A DNA stretch of 33,787 nucleotides, from NCBI GenBank assembly GCA_020060235.1, contig JAGVAO010000188.1, forward strand, positions 1 through 33,787. Reading direction: 5' to 3'. The stretch comes from Anaerolineales bacterium. Lineage in GTDB: Bacteria > Chloroflexota > Anaerolineae > Anaerolineales > Villigracilaceae. A program made the position numbers and the translations under genes. Of the stretch, positions 11,022 through 19,579 are shown piece by piece. Positions within the stretch are counted from its first letter, which is position 1. Each line of letters starts with the position of its first letter. A model generated the notes under the pieces. It had not been told where the DNA came from. It worked only from the letters and a program-made list of their open reading frames with translations, and made no database searches.

Positions 11022-11798
11022 TTACGGACAAGCCGGTGGGATGGAGATGCTAATAGGCTGGTTGATGTCTTTGACTTCGATGTGAAATTCGGAGTGCATT
11101 GTTTTGGCGCTGGGGTCGCCGGCGGGGCCGCTGCGGGTTTCGATTACAACATCGTAGCGGACGATGAACTGCCCATCGACTGCCAGCCAGTATTCCCCGC
11201 TCGAAAAGACCACATCTGCGCCCGATGTCACGCCCAGCCCACTGACGTTGAATCGAAAATGGTTGACCAGCACGCCGTTCAGGTTTTCAGTGCCGATAAA
11301 GATTGGGTCATTGACCAGCGGAACCAGGTCAATCAACCCGTAAAGCACATCCATGGTTTCCTGTGCCTGGGGGTCAACTTCACTCTCCTCAGCCTCGCTC
11401 CCTTCATCAGAAATGGCGCACATGCGATTGCCAACCTTATACTGGTCAATCTGGCTGGTTTCAATCTCAGGCTCTTCGGCGCTGCTGACAAGGACGGAAG
11501 TGGAAATGTGCCAGCTTTCTCCGTCCGATGCCGATTCCATGAGATAGGTGATTTCGTTTCGGTCTCTAGCGCTGGGGCCGTTGTTGATGGTGCGAATTCC
11601 CAGCCGGTAGCTGTTCAGGCTGGCAAGCCCCTGGCGCAGTCCGATGGGCGTGCTGGGTATGGGGGTGGGTTCCAGGAAGGGTAGCAGGGGCGCGGCGGGG
11701 TCCTGCGAATCTGTCGGGGATGAGGGCGAGAACATCGGTATTCTGCAGGCCAGCATGAGGGTGAGCGTGGCAATCCACAACCAGAATTTGGATTTCAT
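11022..11798 (-). CDS. Lipoprotein at the end of an ABC exporter operon
   Basis: The protein has 258 residues. It opens with a charged start, a hydrophobic stretch and the lipobox LMLAC, making Cys18 the probable lipidated residue. A Pro/Ser-rich linker (about 20-50) is followed by a domain of roughly 200 residues rich in beta-type sequence, with an acidic stretch near 135-145. The general pattern recalls LppX/LprG or LolA-like lipid-binding lipoproteins, but no specific motif proves it. The ATG has GGAGG a few bases upstream. The gene starts 14 bases after the last permease gene, so it is probably the extracytoplasmic partner of the exporter. Confidence 0.85.
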   Translation of the reverse strand: MKSKFWLWIATLTLMLACRIPMFSPSSPTDSQDPAAPLLPFLEPTPIPSTPIGLRQGLASLNSYRLGIRTINNGPSARDRNEITYLMESASDGESWHISTSVLVSSAEEPEIETSQIDQYKVGNRMCAISDEGSEAEESEVDPQAQETMDVLYGLIDLVPLVNDPIFIGTENLNGVLVNHFRFNVSGLGVTSGADVVFSSGEYWLAVDGQFIVRYDVVIETRSGPAGDPSAKTMHSEFHIEVKDINQPISISIPPACP

Positions 11799-11812
11799 AG
11801 CGACCTCCGGAG

Positions 11813-12901
11813 TTATTCGGCCCGCAACAGGGCCGAAAGATTGGTGCGGTTCAACCAGAAAATAGGCAGGATTGAACCCGCAAGGGTGATGCCTGCCGCC
11901 AGGGGCAGGCCAGCAAGCAAGGTGGGGGCGTCCAACTCAGGCCGCAGGCTGATTCCGGCGGTTTCGAGGCGGGAAAAAACTCCCAGCAGGGCCGCGCCTG
12001 CATATCCCCACAACAGGCCGAGCAGGGCGATGGCTGTGCCCTGCCCGAGCAGGTAGCCCGCCAGGCTGGCCGGGCCAAAGCCCAGGCTGCGTAAGATGGC
12101 CAGTTCACGCCGCTGCAGCCAGGCCAGTCGCCACAAAACGTTGGCCAGGCTGACCGCCGCCGAAAGTCCCATTGCCTGGATGATGAGTTCCAGAAGACTG
12201 AAAAAAGGCCCCCATTCTGCAATCAGGGCCGCGCCGCTCTCGCCCTGTTGGACGATGGAGATGCCGCCTGGCAGGCTGTCGCCTGGCTGAAATTGCTCGC
12301 CGTTTGGGATGAGATAGACGGAGACATCATCTTGCCAGCCGAGCAGGGTTTGGGCGTCCTCGATGGAAATCCAGGCTTCGTTCCCGGTGTAGGTTTCGGC
12401 CTCGAAGATGCCGATGACTGTGAAGTTACGCCCGCGAATGGGGATGGTATCGCCGGGAGTCAGGCCGCGTTCCTGGGCCAGCCGCATTCCGAGCATGGCA
12501 AGTCGTGGGGCGTCGCCGGGTTGCAAGGGGCGGCCTGTCAGCATCCGAAATCGCTCGATGCGCGGGTAATCGGCCAGTGGGATTCCGCGCAGGAGCACGG
12601 CATCGGACCGGGTGGTGCCCACAATGGTGTGAATTTCAGGTATGGCAAAACTTAGCCCTGCCGCGAGTAAATCCTTTTGCAGGCTGGCGGGCAGGCGGCT
12701 GCCATAGAACTCCCCCATGCTGCCGCTGGCCTGGACGACCAGGAATTGCCCGGAAGTTGCCTCGTAAAGATTACGCAGGTTGGTCTGGTAGCCTTGCAGG
12801 CCGATAAAAACCATGACCGGCACGGCTATGGCCAGTGCCATGAGCAGGGTCAGGCGCAAGTGTTGGCGTAAGACATCCAGTCCGAGGCGGATAATAATCA
12901 T
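11813..12901 (-). CDS. FtsX/MacB-type ABC transporter permease
   Basis: The protein has 362 residues. A first membrane helix (about 17-37) is followed by a ~190-residue extracytoplasmic domain of the MacB periplasmic core type, including GDTIPIRGRNFTVIGIFEAE. Three more helices lie near 235-260, 280-310 and 325-350, which is the four-helix FtsX topology. The cytoplasmic loop WLQRRELAILRSLGF is the usual coupling segment that contacts the ATPase. The start codon overlaps the stop of the preceding permease gene by four bases (ATGA), showing translational coupling. The pair probably forms a heterodimeric permease that moves lipids, lipoproteins or peptides by a mechanotransmission mechanism; the substrate is unknown. 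Confidence 0.9.
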   Translation of the reverse strand: MIIIRLGLDVLRQHLRLTLLMALAIAVPVMVFIGLQGYQTNLRNLYEATSGQFLVVQASGSMGEFYGSRLPASLQKDLLAAGLSFAIPEIHTIVGTTRSDAVLLRGIPLADYPRIERFRMLTGRPLQPGDAPRLAMLGMRLAQERGLTPGDTIPIRGRNFTVIGIFEAETYTGNEAWISIEDAQTLLGWQDDVSVYLIPNGEQFQPGDSLPGGISIVQQGESGAALIAEWGPFFSLLELIIQAMGLSAAVSLANVLWRLAWLQRRELAILRSLGFGPASLAGYLLGQGTAIALLGLLWGYAGAALLGVFSRLETAGISLRPELDAPTLLAGLPLAAGITLAGSILPIFWLNRTNLSALLRAE

Positions 12902-14025
12902 GACAGGCGCAGTAAAGTGACCACCCGCTGGCGGGCTAAGCCCCGGGTGGCCAGGGCTGCACCAAGCAGGGAGAGGAAAAACATCCAGGCCACGCCTTCG
13001 AGCAGGATGGCCGGGGTGATTTCAAGGTGCAGGGGGAGTTCCAACACGAAAAACGGGGCAAAAATACCCTGAAAGAAGGTGTAGGCCAGGGCCAGTCCGG
13101 CGCCCAGCAAGTAGGCAAACAGGCTGAGCAGCACAAACCGCACCCAGACCAGCCCCACCAGAGACGAGGCGGAAAATCCCAGCCCGAGCAGGATGCCAAG
13201 GTCACGGCTGCGTTCGACCAGGCTGAGGGTAACGGTGTTGCTGACCCCAAAGACAATTCCCAGAATGGCGAGCAGGCTGGCCAGCTTCATCAGGTCGCTG
13301 AATCCGCGCATTCGGTCGAGATTTTGGTGAGTGTAGGTGTCTTCAAGATAGACAGCGTATTCCCCTGCCAGGCGCGGGTCGTTTTGCAGGTCGGCTTTGA
13401 GGGCCAGCAGGTCGGCGTCGGGAGCGGCCTGCAAAAAGAGGGCCTGGTAGCCGCGCTGCGGACCGAAAAGGGCTTGGGCGCTTTCGAGCGGCATCCAGAT
13501 GGAGGCGAAGATGGAGCCGGGAGCGCGGAAGATGCCCGCTATGCTGAAATCGCGTCCGAAAATTTGCACCTGTTTACCAACATCCAGCCCGCTGAGTTGG
13601 GCCAGTCCTTCGCCGATGATGATTTCGTCAAAGGGCTGCGGCCATTGGCCACGCACCAGTTGCAGGTGGAAGACTGGCTGCCAGGCAGCGAAATCAGCGG
13701 CGCGGAGTTGAACGACCCGGTCGTTGAGGCGGGTGTGGCGAAAAATGAGCGGCGCGACCCGGCTGACGCGTGACTCGTCCAGTGCGAGGGCGGCTTCAAG
13801 TACGCCCGGTGGCAGGGAATCTTCCGCCGGGTCGAGCAGGTCAGCCCGGACGATGACCAGGTTTAATCCTCCCGAAAGATTGCCCAGGAAGGCCGATGCC
13901 GCTTCGGCCAGGGCTGAAAGCAGCAGGAAGGTAAAAAGCGTCACCGCCAGGCCAACCAGGCTGGGCAGGCCGCGGCGGCGGTCGTGAAGCAGGTCGAGCA
14001 GGGCAAAGCGCAGGGACAGGAGCAT
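12898..14025 (-). CDS. FtsX/DevC-type ABC transporter permease
   Basis: The protein has 375 residues with the same plan as its downstream partner. One helix (about 22-45) precedes an extracytoplasmic MacB-like domain containing GKQVQIFGRDFSIAGIFRAPGS (about 150-171). Three C-terminal helices follow near 245-270, 290-325 and 340-360. The coupling loop is LVERSRDLGILLGLGF. Its ATG overlaps the stop of the ATPase gene by one base. The two permeases differ strongly in sequence, so they are likely an ancient heteromeric pair like LolC and LolE, not a recent duplication. Confidence 0.9.
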   Translation of the reverse strand: MLLSLRFALLDLLHDRRRGLPSLVGLAVTLFTFLLLSALAEAASAFLGNLSGGLNLVIVRADLLDPAEDSLPPGVLEAALALDESRVSRVAPLIFRHTRLNDRVVQLRAADFAAWQPVFHLQLVRGQWPQPFDEIIIGEGLAQLSGLDVGKQVQIFGRDFSIAGIFRAPGSIFASIWMPLESAQALFGPQRGYQALFLQAAPDADLLALKADLQNDPRLAGEYAVYLEDTYTHQNLDRMRGFSDLMKLASLLAILGIVFGVSNTVTLSLVERSRDLGILLGLGFSASSLVGLVWVRFVLLSLFAYLLGAGLALAYTFFQGIFAPFFVLELPLHLEITPAILLEGVAWMFFLSLLGAALATRGLARQRVVTLLRLS

Positions 14026-14696
14026 CAGCGTTCCTTGAGTTGGCCGCTATGCAGTTCGAGAATGCGGTCGCCGGGTCGGACGAGGCTTTCGTTGTGGCTG
14101 GCAATGATAAAGGTGGCGCCAAGGGCGCGGTTCAGGTCGCGCATGAGGGTTAGGATGGATTCGGCATTGGCCGCGTCGAGGTCGCCGGTGGGCTCATCGG
14201 CCAGGATGAGGCCGGGGCGGCCTACCATGGCTCGCGCAATCGCCACGCGCTGTTGTTCCCCTCCCGAAAGTTCGGCGGGGCGGTGATGCTGGCGGGAGGC
14301 CAGGCCGACAGTATTGAGCATGTCGGCAGCCAGCTGCTGGGCCTGGCGCAAGCCTTGTCCACGTGCCAGCAGCGGCAGGCAGACATTTTCGAGGGCGTTG
14401 AGCGAGGCCAGCAGGTTGAAGAATTGGAAGACAAAGCCGATTTGTTCGCGGCGAAAGCGAGTGAGTTGGGCTTCGCTGGCGGTTTCGATGGTCAGGCCGT
14501 TGATGGTCAGCTGGCCGCCAGTGGGCCGGTCCATGCCGCCGAGCAGGTGCAGCAGGGTCGATTTGCCGCCGCCGCTGGGGCCGACCACGAAAACAAAAGC
14601 GCCCGGCGCAATGTCGAGGTTAACATCACGCAGGGCGGCGATTTTTTCCTGGCCGCGCTGGTAGGTTTTGCTGAGTTGGCGGGCGCTGACAAGCAT
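14025..14696 (-). CDS. LolD/MacB-type ABC transporter ATPase
   Basis: The protein has 223 residues from the ATG at 14696. The Walker A motif is GPSGGGKSTLL, the Q loop lies in GFVFQFFNLL, the signature is LSGGEQQRVAIARA, Walker B is LILADEPTGDLD, and the switch His is in IIASHNESL. The spacing and the ENVCLPLLARG segment are typical of the LolD/MacB/FtsE group that drives FtsX-type permeases. A longer reading from 14738 is unlikely because that ATG overlaps a TATAAT box (14730-14735), and the shorter start gives the standard MLVSARQLSKTY beginning. No clear Shine-Dalgarno sequence precedes 14696. It is the first gene of a four-gene operon. Confidence 0.92.
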   Translation of the reverse strand: MLVSARQLSKTYQRGQEKIAALRDVNLDIAPGAFVFVVGPSGGGKSTLLHLLGGMDRPTGGQLTINGLTIETASEAQLTRFRREQIGFVFQFFNLLASLNALENVCLPLLARGQGLRQAQQLAADMLNTVGLASRQHHRPAELSGGEQQRVAIARAMVGRPGLILADEPTGDLDAANAESILTLMRDLNRALGATFIIASHNESLVRPGDRILELHSGQLKER

Positions 14697-14729
14697 TGGC
14701 AAAGGCCGCTTGAAAGACGGGTTATGTTT

Positions 14730-14735
14730 ATTATA
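14730..14735 (-). promoter_or_regulatory. -10 element for the ABC exporter operon
   Basis: A perfect TATAAT lies on the minus strand 33 bases before the ATG at 14696, so a short leader is expected. No good -35 box is found at 16-18 bases. The decayed SUI1 fragment begins just upstream, so this promoter sits against pseudogene sequence. Confidence 0.45.
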
Positions 14736-14761
14736 CATCCGGCCAGGCCGGGGTGGTCAGG

Positions 14762-14833
14762 CAACTGAAGCAATTGCCGGGGGTGGGCGGCCCTGACGAA
14801 GCTGGGGTATCGGGCCAAAATTGCGGGTGGGTA
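14762..14833 (+). pseudogene. Decayed fragment of a second SUI1/yciH gene
   Basis: Bases 14763-14790 match the intact SUI1 gene at 10854-10881 at about 25 of 28 positions. Bases 14791-14833 match 10941-10983 at roughly three quarters of positions. The two blocks are collinear, and both copies end at the same TAA stop. The 59 bases between the blocks in the intact gene are missing here; 59 is not a multiple of three, so the reading frame is broken. Many differences are transitions, as expected for a decaying copy. Nothing of the 5' half is recognisable. I counted the identity by eye, so the figures are approximate. Confidence 0.72.
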
Positions 14834-14841
14834 ATCGTCCT

Positions 14842-15291
14842 CTATGCCAGGCTTCGCAAGAGTTTTTTCCAGCGTCGCTGACGGTGGCGATAAAACAGGT
14901 GTGCAAAAGCCCAAATCATTGGGGTTAGCAGACCGGCCCTTATTTCAATCTCGTCGGTGTAGTGTAATTTGTTACCTTCCAGCGCATGGAATCGGATGGT
15001 GTGATTCCAGACCGGTGACAGCGTACCCCTTTCCTTGCTCTCGATAATGTTGTTTTTCCGGTCTATGTTGGCAATTGTTATGTTGTGTCTTCCCGCTGGC
15101 AAAAATCCAAACAGGGATAACCGCAAGGCATAAGTTTTGCCTACGACCCACTCGTTATCGAGTTCGCCTTCAGCCAGGGATTCAAAATGCAGTAGGGGCG
15201 CGCTAACAAATTTAAGCGATGATGGACGGCTAATTTCTTCCCAAAGTTGCTTAGGGGTACAATCGAACACGGTTGAGATGTGCGCGAACAT
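14842..15291 (-). CDS. SRPBCC (START-like) family protein
   Basis: The protein has 149 residues, the normal size for a polyketide-cyclase/START-like helix-grip domain. The N-terminal pattern TVFDCTPKQLWEEISRPSSLKFVSAP is the first strand and helix that open the ligand pocket. The centre (GHRNITIANIDR-like strand, then IRFHALEG and YTDEIEIRAG) gives the beta-sheet, and the C-terminal helix is FAHLFYRHRQRRWKKLLRSL. AGGA lies seven bases before the ATG. Family members bind hydrophobic ligands, but the ligand here is unknown. The gene starts 31 bases after the DUF418 gene on the same strand and may share its transcript. Confidence 0.75.
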   Translation of the reverse strand: MFAHISTVFDCTPKQLWEEISRPSSLKFVSAPLLHFESLAEGELDNEWVVGKTYALRLSLFGFLPAGRHNITIANIDRKNNIIESKERGTLSPVWNHTIRFHALEGNKLHYTDEIEIRAGLLTPMIWAFAHLFYRHRQRRWKKLLRSLA

Positions 15292-15322
15292 TATGAATTC
15301 CTATTATTGTTGTTCCGGTAAA

Positions 15323-16588
15323 TCAGGCTGTCAGTACCGGACGCTTGATTTCCTGGCGTTTGCCGTAGGTGAGTGAACGCCACAACCATTCTGCCGGGCC
15401 ATACTTGAAGCGCTTCATCCACCAATGGCTGATGGGAATTTGCAGCAAGTAAATCAGGATGGATAGACCAATGCCTGCCGCCATGCCCACTTTGCCAAAC
15501 AACCCCAGCCCGTAGCCATAGAAAATCATTGTGCAGACAAGCGACTGGGTCAGGTAGTTGGTCAGCGCCATCTGCCCGACAGGGGCCAGAATTTTGATGC
15601 GCCCGGCCCAGGCAGGCGAGAGCGCCAGCAGGCAAAAGGCCGAGACGTAGGCCAGCATCAGCAGTGGCGCGCCGATACCCTGTCCAAGTGTGGCAAGCAG
15701 CAAACTCGGAGTCATCTCAATGCGGTCGGCGGACATAATCAGTGTGGCGTAAAGCGCGTTCCCGGCCAGGCCGAGGAGCAGCCCCCAGAATAGCAGCTTG
15801 CGAAACAATTCGCGATTGTCTTCGAGGTGTTTGAAAATTTCACGTTTGCCGAAGTAGACGCCAAGCAGGAACATGCCCAATACGTTGAAGCCCATCACAA
15901 AAAAGGCGGAGATACCCATGCTGGTATAGTCGTAAATGCGTTGCTCGGTAATTTCGAGGAAATTCCCTTCCACATAGACGCGGTTGGCGCGTTCGAGGTC
16001 GGCGGCAAAACTGGCCCTGGCCTCGGCAAAACTAAGGTTGATTTGCTCTGCGCCTTCGGGTACCGAGCGGCCCAGTTCAAGCAGCCCGGTGACAGCGGCG
16101 GTAAACAGCAGGGGAATGGCAATCAGGATAACCGCCCAGATGAGCAGCGTGCGCGGTTTTGCCTTGCGGAACAAAATGAGCAGGAAACCCAGCAGGGCGT
16201 AGAGGATGAGGATGTCGCCAATCCAAATCAGGAAAGCGTGGACGATGCCGATGAGCAACAGAACCAGCAAGCGCCGCAGGTAGAGCGGGACGAATTTTCC
16301 GCCGCGCGCTTCGATGCGCTCCATCAACAGGGTCAGCCCCAGGCCGAATAGCATCGAGAACAGGGCATAGAATTTTCCCTCGCCGAGGAAATGAATCAGC
16401 CATTCGGCGGCGCGGTCGTACCAGGGCATGGCCGGGTCTGCGGGGAACAAGAGCACCTGCATGGGACGGGCAAAAATTGTCATGTTGACAAACAAGATGC
16501 CAAAAAGCGCAAAGCCGCGCAAAATATCCACAATTTGGACGCGTTCGGTTTGCTGGACAGGTGCAATGGGCGCTGCGGACTCACTCAT
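15323..16588 (-). CDS. DUF418 family integral membrane protein
   Basis: The protein has 421 residues, typical of the family that includes YeiB. The family opening is clear: RVQIVDILRGFALFGILFVNM (about 17-37) with the Arg-Gly-Phe-Ala-Leu-x-Gly-Ile motif. This is followed by FYALFSMLFGLG (about 75-86) and RRLLVLLLIGIVHAFLIWIGDIL. The C-terminal DUF418 part contains LAPVGQMALTNYLTQSL and the WLWRSLTYG ending that defines the domain. About ten membrane helices are expected. GGAG lies seven bases before the ATG. The molecular function of the family is not established; related proteins resemble membrane acyltransferases. Confidence 0.9.
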   Translation of the reverse strand: MSESAAPIAPVQQTERVQIVDILRGFALFGILFVNMTIFARPMQVLLFPADPAMPWYDRAAEWLIHFLGEGKFYALFSMLFGLGLTLLMERIEARGGKFVPLYLRRLLVLLLIGIVHAFLIWIGDILILYALLGFLLILFRKAKPRTLLIWAVILIAIPLLFTAAVTGLLELGRSVPEGAEQINLSFAEARASFAADLERANRVYVEGNFLEITEQRIYDYTSMGISAFFVMGFNVLGMFLLGVYFGKREIFKHLEDNRELFRKLLFWGLLLGLAGNALYATLIMSADRIEMTPSLLLATLGQGIGAPLLMLAYVSAFCLLALSPAWAGRIKILAPVGQMALTNYLTQSLVCTMIFYGYGLGLFGKVGMAAGIGLSILIYLLQIPISHWWMKRFKYGPAEWLWRSLTYGKRQEIKRPVLTA

Positions 16589-16738
16589 AATATTCTCCTT
16601 GTGGGCTGTGTTGTTTTTCAGGCTGTCAGGCTGTGTTTGTTACAATCAGCCTTACGAAAACCGGGCGGCTAAGTTGCAAGATTGCTCGGCATAAAATTGC
16701 GTGTAGAAATTCTCGCGTTGTGACATTCCCCATCCAAT

Positions 16739-19528
16739 TTAGCGGCGCTCGAGATGTAAATCGGCCATGGCGTAGGGCGTATAAGCCAGCCCAAGGAAAC
16801 TCCCCTCGTTGAGCAGGTCCCAGCGCATGCCGAGAATGGCCTGGCCGACGTCTTGCCCGCGGCCCAGGCGCTCGAAGAATTTTTCGGCGGCCAGGTAGCC
16901 GTGTTCGACCGTAACCGGGATTTCGGTACCGATGACGCCGCCAGCCAGCAGGTCGCGGAAGGCGCTGACAAAGTTCAGGGTCAGGTCAGGCAGCAGGTCG
17001 GTTGTGTAACAGCCGTTGATAAAGACCAGCGGCCGGGTTTCCTGCCACTGCTCCAGGTCGATAAAATCACGCTCGCCCCAGGCGCCGGGCAGGTCGGGGG
17101 TGATGGTGTAACGGGCATCCTTCCCGCGCGGGCCGATGCTCAGGTAGGTTAGTTTATCGTCCTTGCCGCCATGACACAGGATATAAACCAGTTGCGGGGC
17201 GCGCAGGCTGTCGCGCACCTGGTCGCGTTCGCTGGCCGGGATGTTGGGAATGTATTCCGCGTTGAGCGAATCGTGAATCGACTGGAAGTGCTGTTCGCGG
17301 CGGCTTTGGCGGGGGACGTCGGTGGTGGCGGCTACCGCCACTTTGACGCGGTCACCCGCGCGGACGCTGCGGGCCGGTTCCACATCCCAGCCTTTGCCGA
17401 GCAGGGCCGAGATGGGCTGCTCGAGGGTATATTTGTAGCCCCAAAAACCGAACGGGCAGACGGTGTTTGGCCCGTGTTCGGCCTCGTGCGGACAGGCCAG
17501 GTTTTCCTGGTTGCGATAGGCCGGCTTGCGCCTGAGAAAATTTGCATCCCACTGTTCTTCGACCACTGGACAGAGTTTGAGCGGCAGGTCGGAGCGGTCA
17601 GGCTCGAGCAGGTGGTCGTACACCAGCGCCCAGGGAATGATGTGGGTCGCGGGCACCGACCCGGCTCGCGCCAATTGGATGATATCCCCGGCGCGCAAGG
17701 TGGTTCGGAATTGCCTGCGCCATGCCAGGGGCGCCAGGCCCTCGGCGGGTGTGAGTCCTTGCAGCAGGATGCTGTACAGGTTCGCGCCGAGTTTTGCCAG
17801 CGCGAACAGGTCTTCCCTGAATTTGTCGAGCAGGAAGGTGTCCTGGTCGAAATCGAGCGGCTGGCCCGACGGGTCAGACAGGATGCGGCGGGCTTCTTCG
17901 AGCATGTTTTGGATGGCCTGGGCGTCGTAAGCTTTCCAGGCCGGGGGCAGGCTGTCTCCCTGGCCGGTTTCAGCATCCCCTTTGAGCAGGATACGGTGCG
18001 AGCCTGAACGGTCATCGTTCATCAGGATTCCGACCCGGATGCGCTCATCTTGCCCGCTGCCGGTTCGGTGACGGGTGGAAATATCGCCCAACTGGCGGTA
18101 GTCGGAGGTCAGGACGTAATCGACCTTCCCGGAGTTTTCTTCGACTGATGCGGTCTGGTTGGAGATGCCCATATTGAGTACCGCGGATTGCAGAACCTGC
18201 GCGCCGTAATACAGGCTCAACCGTCCACGCGCGCGTTCACCGGTGAGCGGCGCATTCAGGCGCAGTTTGAGCGGGCCGGGCTGGCTGGCGAGCGCATTAT
18301 TAATGTAAGGGATGCTGCGCCCGGATGGATTGACTGGCACGCGGATTTGTCCGCTGACCAGGTTGGGCTGGAATTCCTGGCTGACGAAGACGACTTCCAG
18401 GTCGAACCAGCCCTGTTCACGGTCTTCCCGCCGAAGGTAGGGGGTATCTGCATCTTCGGGGAAGAAGGCCTGCTCCCCGAGCAGCGAGACCTCCTTTTGC
18501 CAGGGCAGGCCGACATCGACGAGCAAATCATAGGGGCTGCCGGGCTGAAGCGGCTGGCTGCGCGCCAAAATCTGCCCGTTTTCGGCAGACGCAAAGTTGG
18601 CGTTCAAGACGCGTTTCGAGGGCGGGCTAACTGGCCTTGATGACCGGGCAGATTCTTCAGGGGCCAGTTCTTCCAGTTCGAGGTCAGCCCATTCGTCCAT
18701 GTCGCCTGGAACAGGCGGTTCTGCGTTTGTCCATCCGGGTTCTTCGTCATCCGAGAGCCATTCGGGCGATTCTTCTGGCGCTGTTGTTTCCATCTTTGGC
18801 TTTTTTGAGCTTGACTCTTCCAACCAGTTGTAGGAGTCGTCTTCGAGGCTATCGCTGTATTCGGTTTCTGAATCTGCCGCATCGAAATAACTCTCAGCGC
18901 GCCTGGCCGCTTTGGCAAAGAGAAAATCGCCTTCCAGTATCTCGTCCGAATCATTTTCGAAATCATCGGGTGTGATGGCGCCGTTCATAATCCTTGGCGA
19001 TAGGGCGGCGGCGTAAACGATTCGCAGCCCGGAAGGTTGTTCCGCTTGCATGGCTTCGCTGATGGGTTTTGAAACCATGCCGATTACAGCATCCTGTTCC
19101 AGGTCTATCAGCGGCGCGCCGCTGAGAATGTGCGCGCTTTCCTGGGCGGATTCAAGGCGGATGATGTCCTGGGTGTCGATTGAGGGCACTTCGCCAGCCG
19201 TTTGAATTACAATGGGCTGGCCATCGGCGAAAATGGGAAAGCCATACTCGCTTGCCATCCATGCCAGGCTGCCAAGGGATAATATCTCCGCGCTTGCAGG
19301 GGGTTGATGGACGCGCAGGATTGCAAAGTCGTGGCCGGGGTCTTGGGTTCGCAGGCGGATATCCGCTTCTGCAACCGAACCATCTGCCAGGAATTTTATT
19401 TTGACGTTTTTGCCTTGCGGCAGGAGGTGGGCACAGGTAAAGACCAAGTGTTCACTTGCCAAAAAGCCGGCCCCCAGCACTTTTTCCGACTTATCAAGAA
19501 TTAAAACCGTGCCAAGAAGAATATTCAT
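16739..19528 (-). CDS. Trypsin-like protease fused to a CHAT caspase-like protease
   Basis: The protein has 929 residues from the ATG at 19528, which is preceded by GAGA; a GTG seven codons upstream is an alternative. The N-terminal ~190 residues fit an S1-type serine protease. His34 lies in FTCAHLL, Asp67 in HDFAIL and Ser136 in LSGAPL, a complete triad. Residues about 200-310 form a very acidic Ser/Glu/Pro linker. A beta-rich region (about 330-490) may be an Ig- or C2-like domain. The C-terminal CHAT domain has LCHGG with His786 and FINGC with Cys840, the catalytic dyad of caspase-like proteases. No signal peptide or membrane helix is seen. The order suggests one protease may activate or be activated by the other. 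CHAT proteins act in several bacterial stress and defence pathways. No defence partner is adjacent here. Confidence 0.88.
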   Translation of the reverse strand: MNILLGTVLILDKSEKVLGAGFLASEHLVFTCAHLLPQGKNVKIKFLADGSVAEADIRLRTQDPGHDFAILRVHQPPASAEILSLGSLAWMASEYGFPIFADGQPIVIQTAGEVPSIDTQDIIRLESAQESAHILSGAPLIDLEQDAVIGMVSKPISEAMQAEQPSGLRIVYAAALSPRIMNGAITPDDFENDSDEILEGDFLFAKAARRAESYFDAADSETEYSDSLEDDSYNWLEESSSKKPKMETTAPEESPEWLSDDEEPGWTNAEPPVPGDMDEWADLELEELAPEESARSSRPVSPPSKRVLNANFASAENGQILARSQPLQPGSPYDLLVDVGLPWQKEVSLLGEQAFFPEDADTPYLRREDREQGWFDLEVVFVSQEFQPNLVSGQIRVPVNPSGRSIPYINNALASQPGPLKLRLNAPLTGERARGRLSLYYGAQVLQSAVLNMGISNQTASVEENSGKVDYVLTSDYRQLGDISTRHRTGSGQDERIRVGILMNDDRSGSHRILLKGDAETGQGDSLPPAWKAYDAQAIQNMLEEARRILSDPSGQPLDFDQDTFLLDKFREDLFALAKLGANLYSILLQGLTPAEGLAPLAWRRQFRTTLRAGDIIQLARAGSVPATHIIPWALVYDHLLEPDRSDLPLKLCPVVEEQWDANFLRRKPAYRNQENLACPHEAEHGPNTVCPFGFWGYKYTLEQPISALLGKGWDVEPARSVRAGDRVKVAVAATTDVPRQSRREQHFQSIHDSLNAEYIPNIPASERDQVRDSLRAPQLVYILCHGGKDDKLTYLSIGPRGKDARYTITPDLPGAWGERDFIDLEQWQETRPLVFINGCYTTDLLPDLTLNFVSAFRDLLAGGVIGTEIPVTVEHGYLAAEKFFERLGRGQDVGQAILGMRWDLLNEGSFLGLAYTPYAMADLHLERR

Positions 19529-19579
19529 GTCGGTCTCTTTCTGGAGCACATTTGCCCGAATTTGTTACCTTGTCCCTGG

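Noticed and set aside
13027-13773. Plus-strand open frame of 248 codons
   Set aside because: It is antisense to the FtsX-type permease gene, whose hydrophobic helices and overlap with neighbours are convincing.
14696-14738. Longer N-terminus for the ABC ATPase
   Set aside because: The upstream ATG overlaps a TATAAT box and adds residues not found at the start of LolD-type ATPases.
17171-18007. Plus-strand open frame of 278 codons
   Set aside because: It is antisense to the trypsin-CHAT gene, with a compositionally odd translation and no ribosome site.
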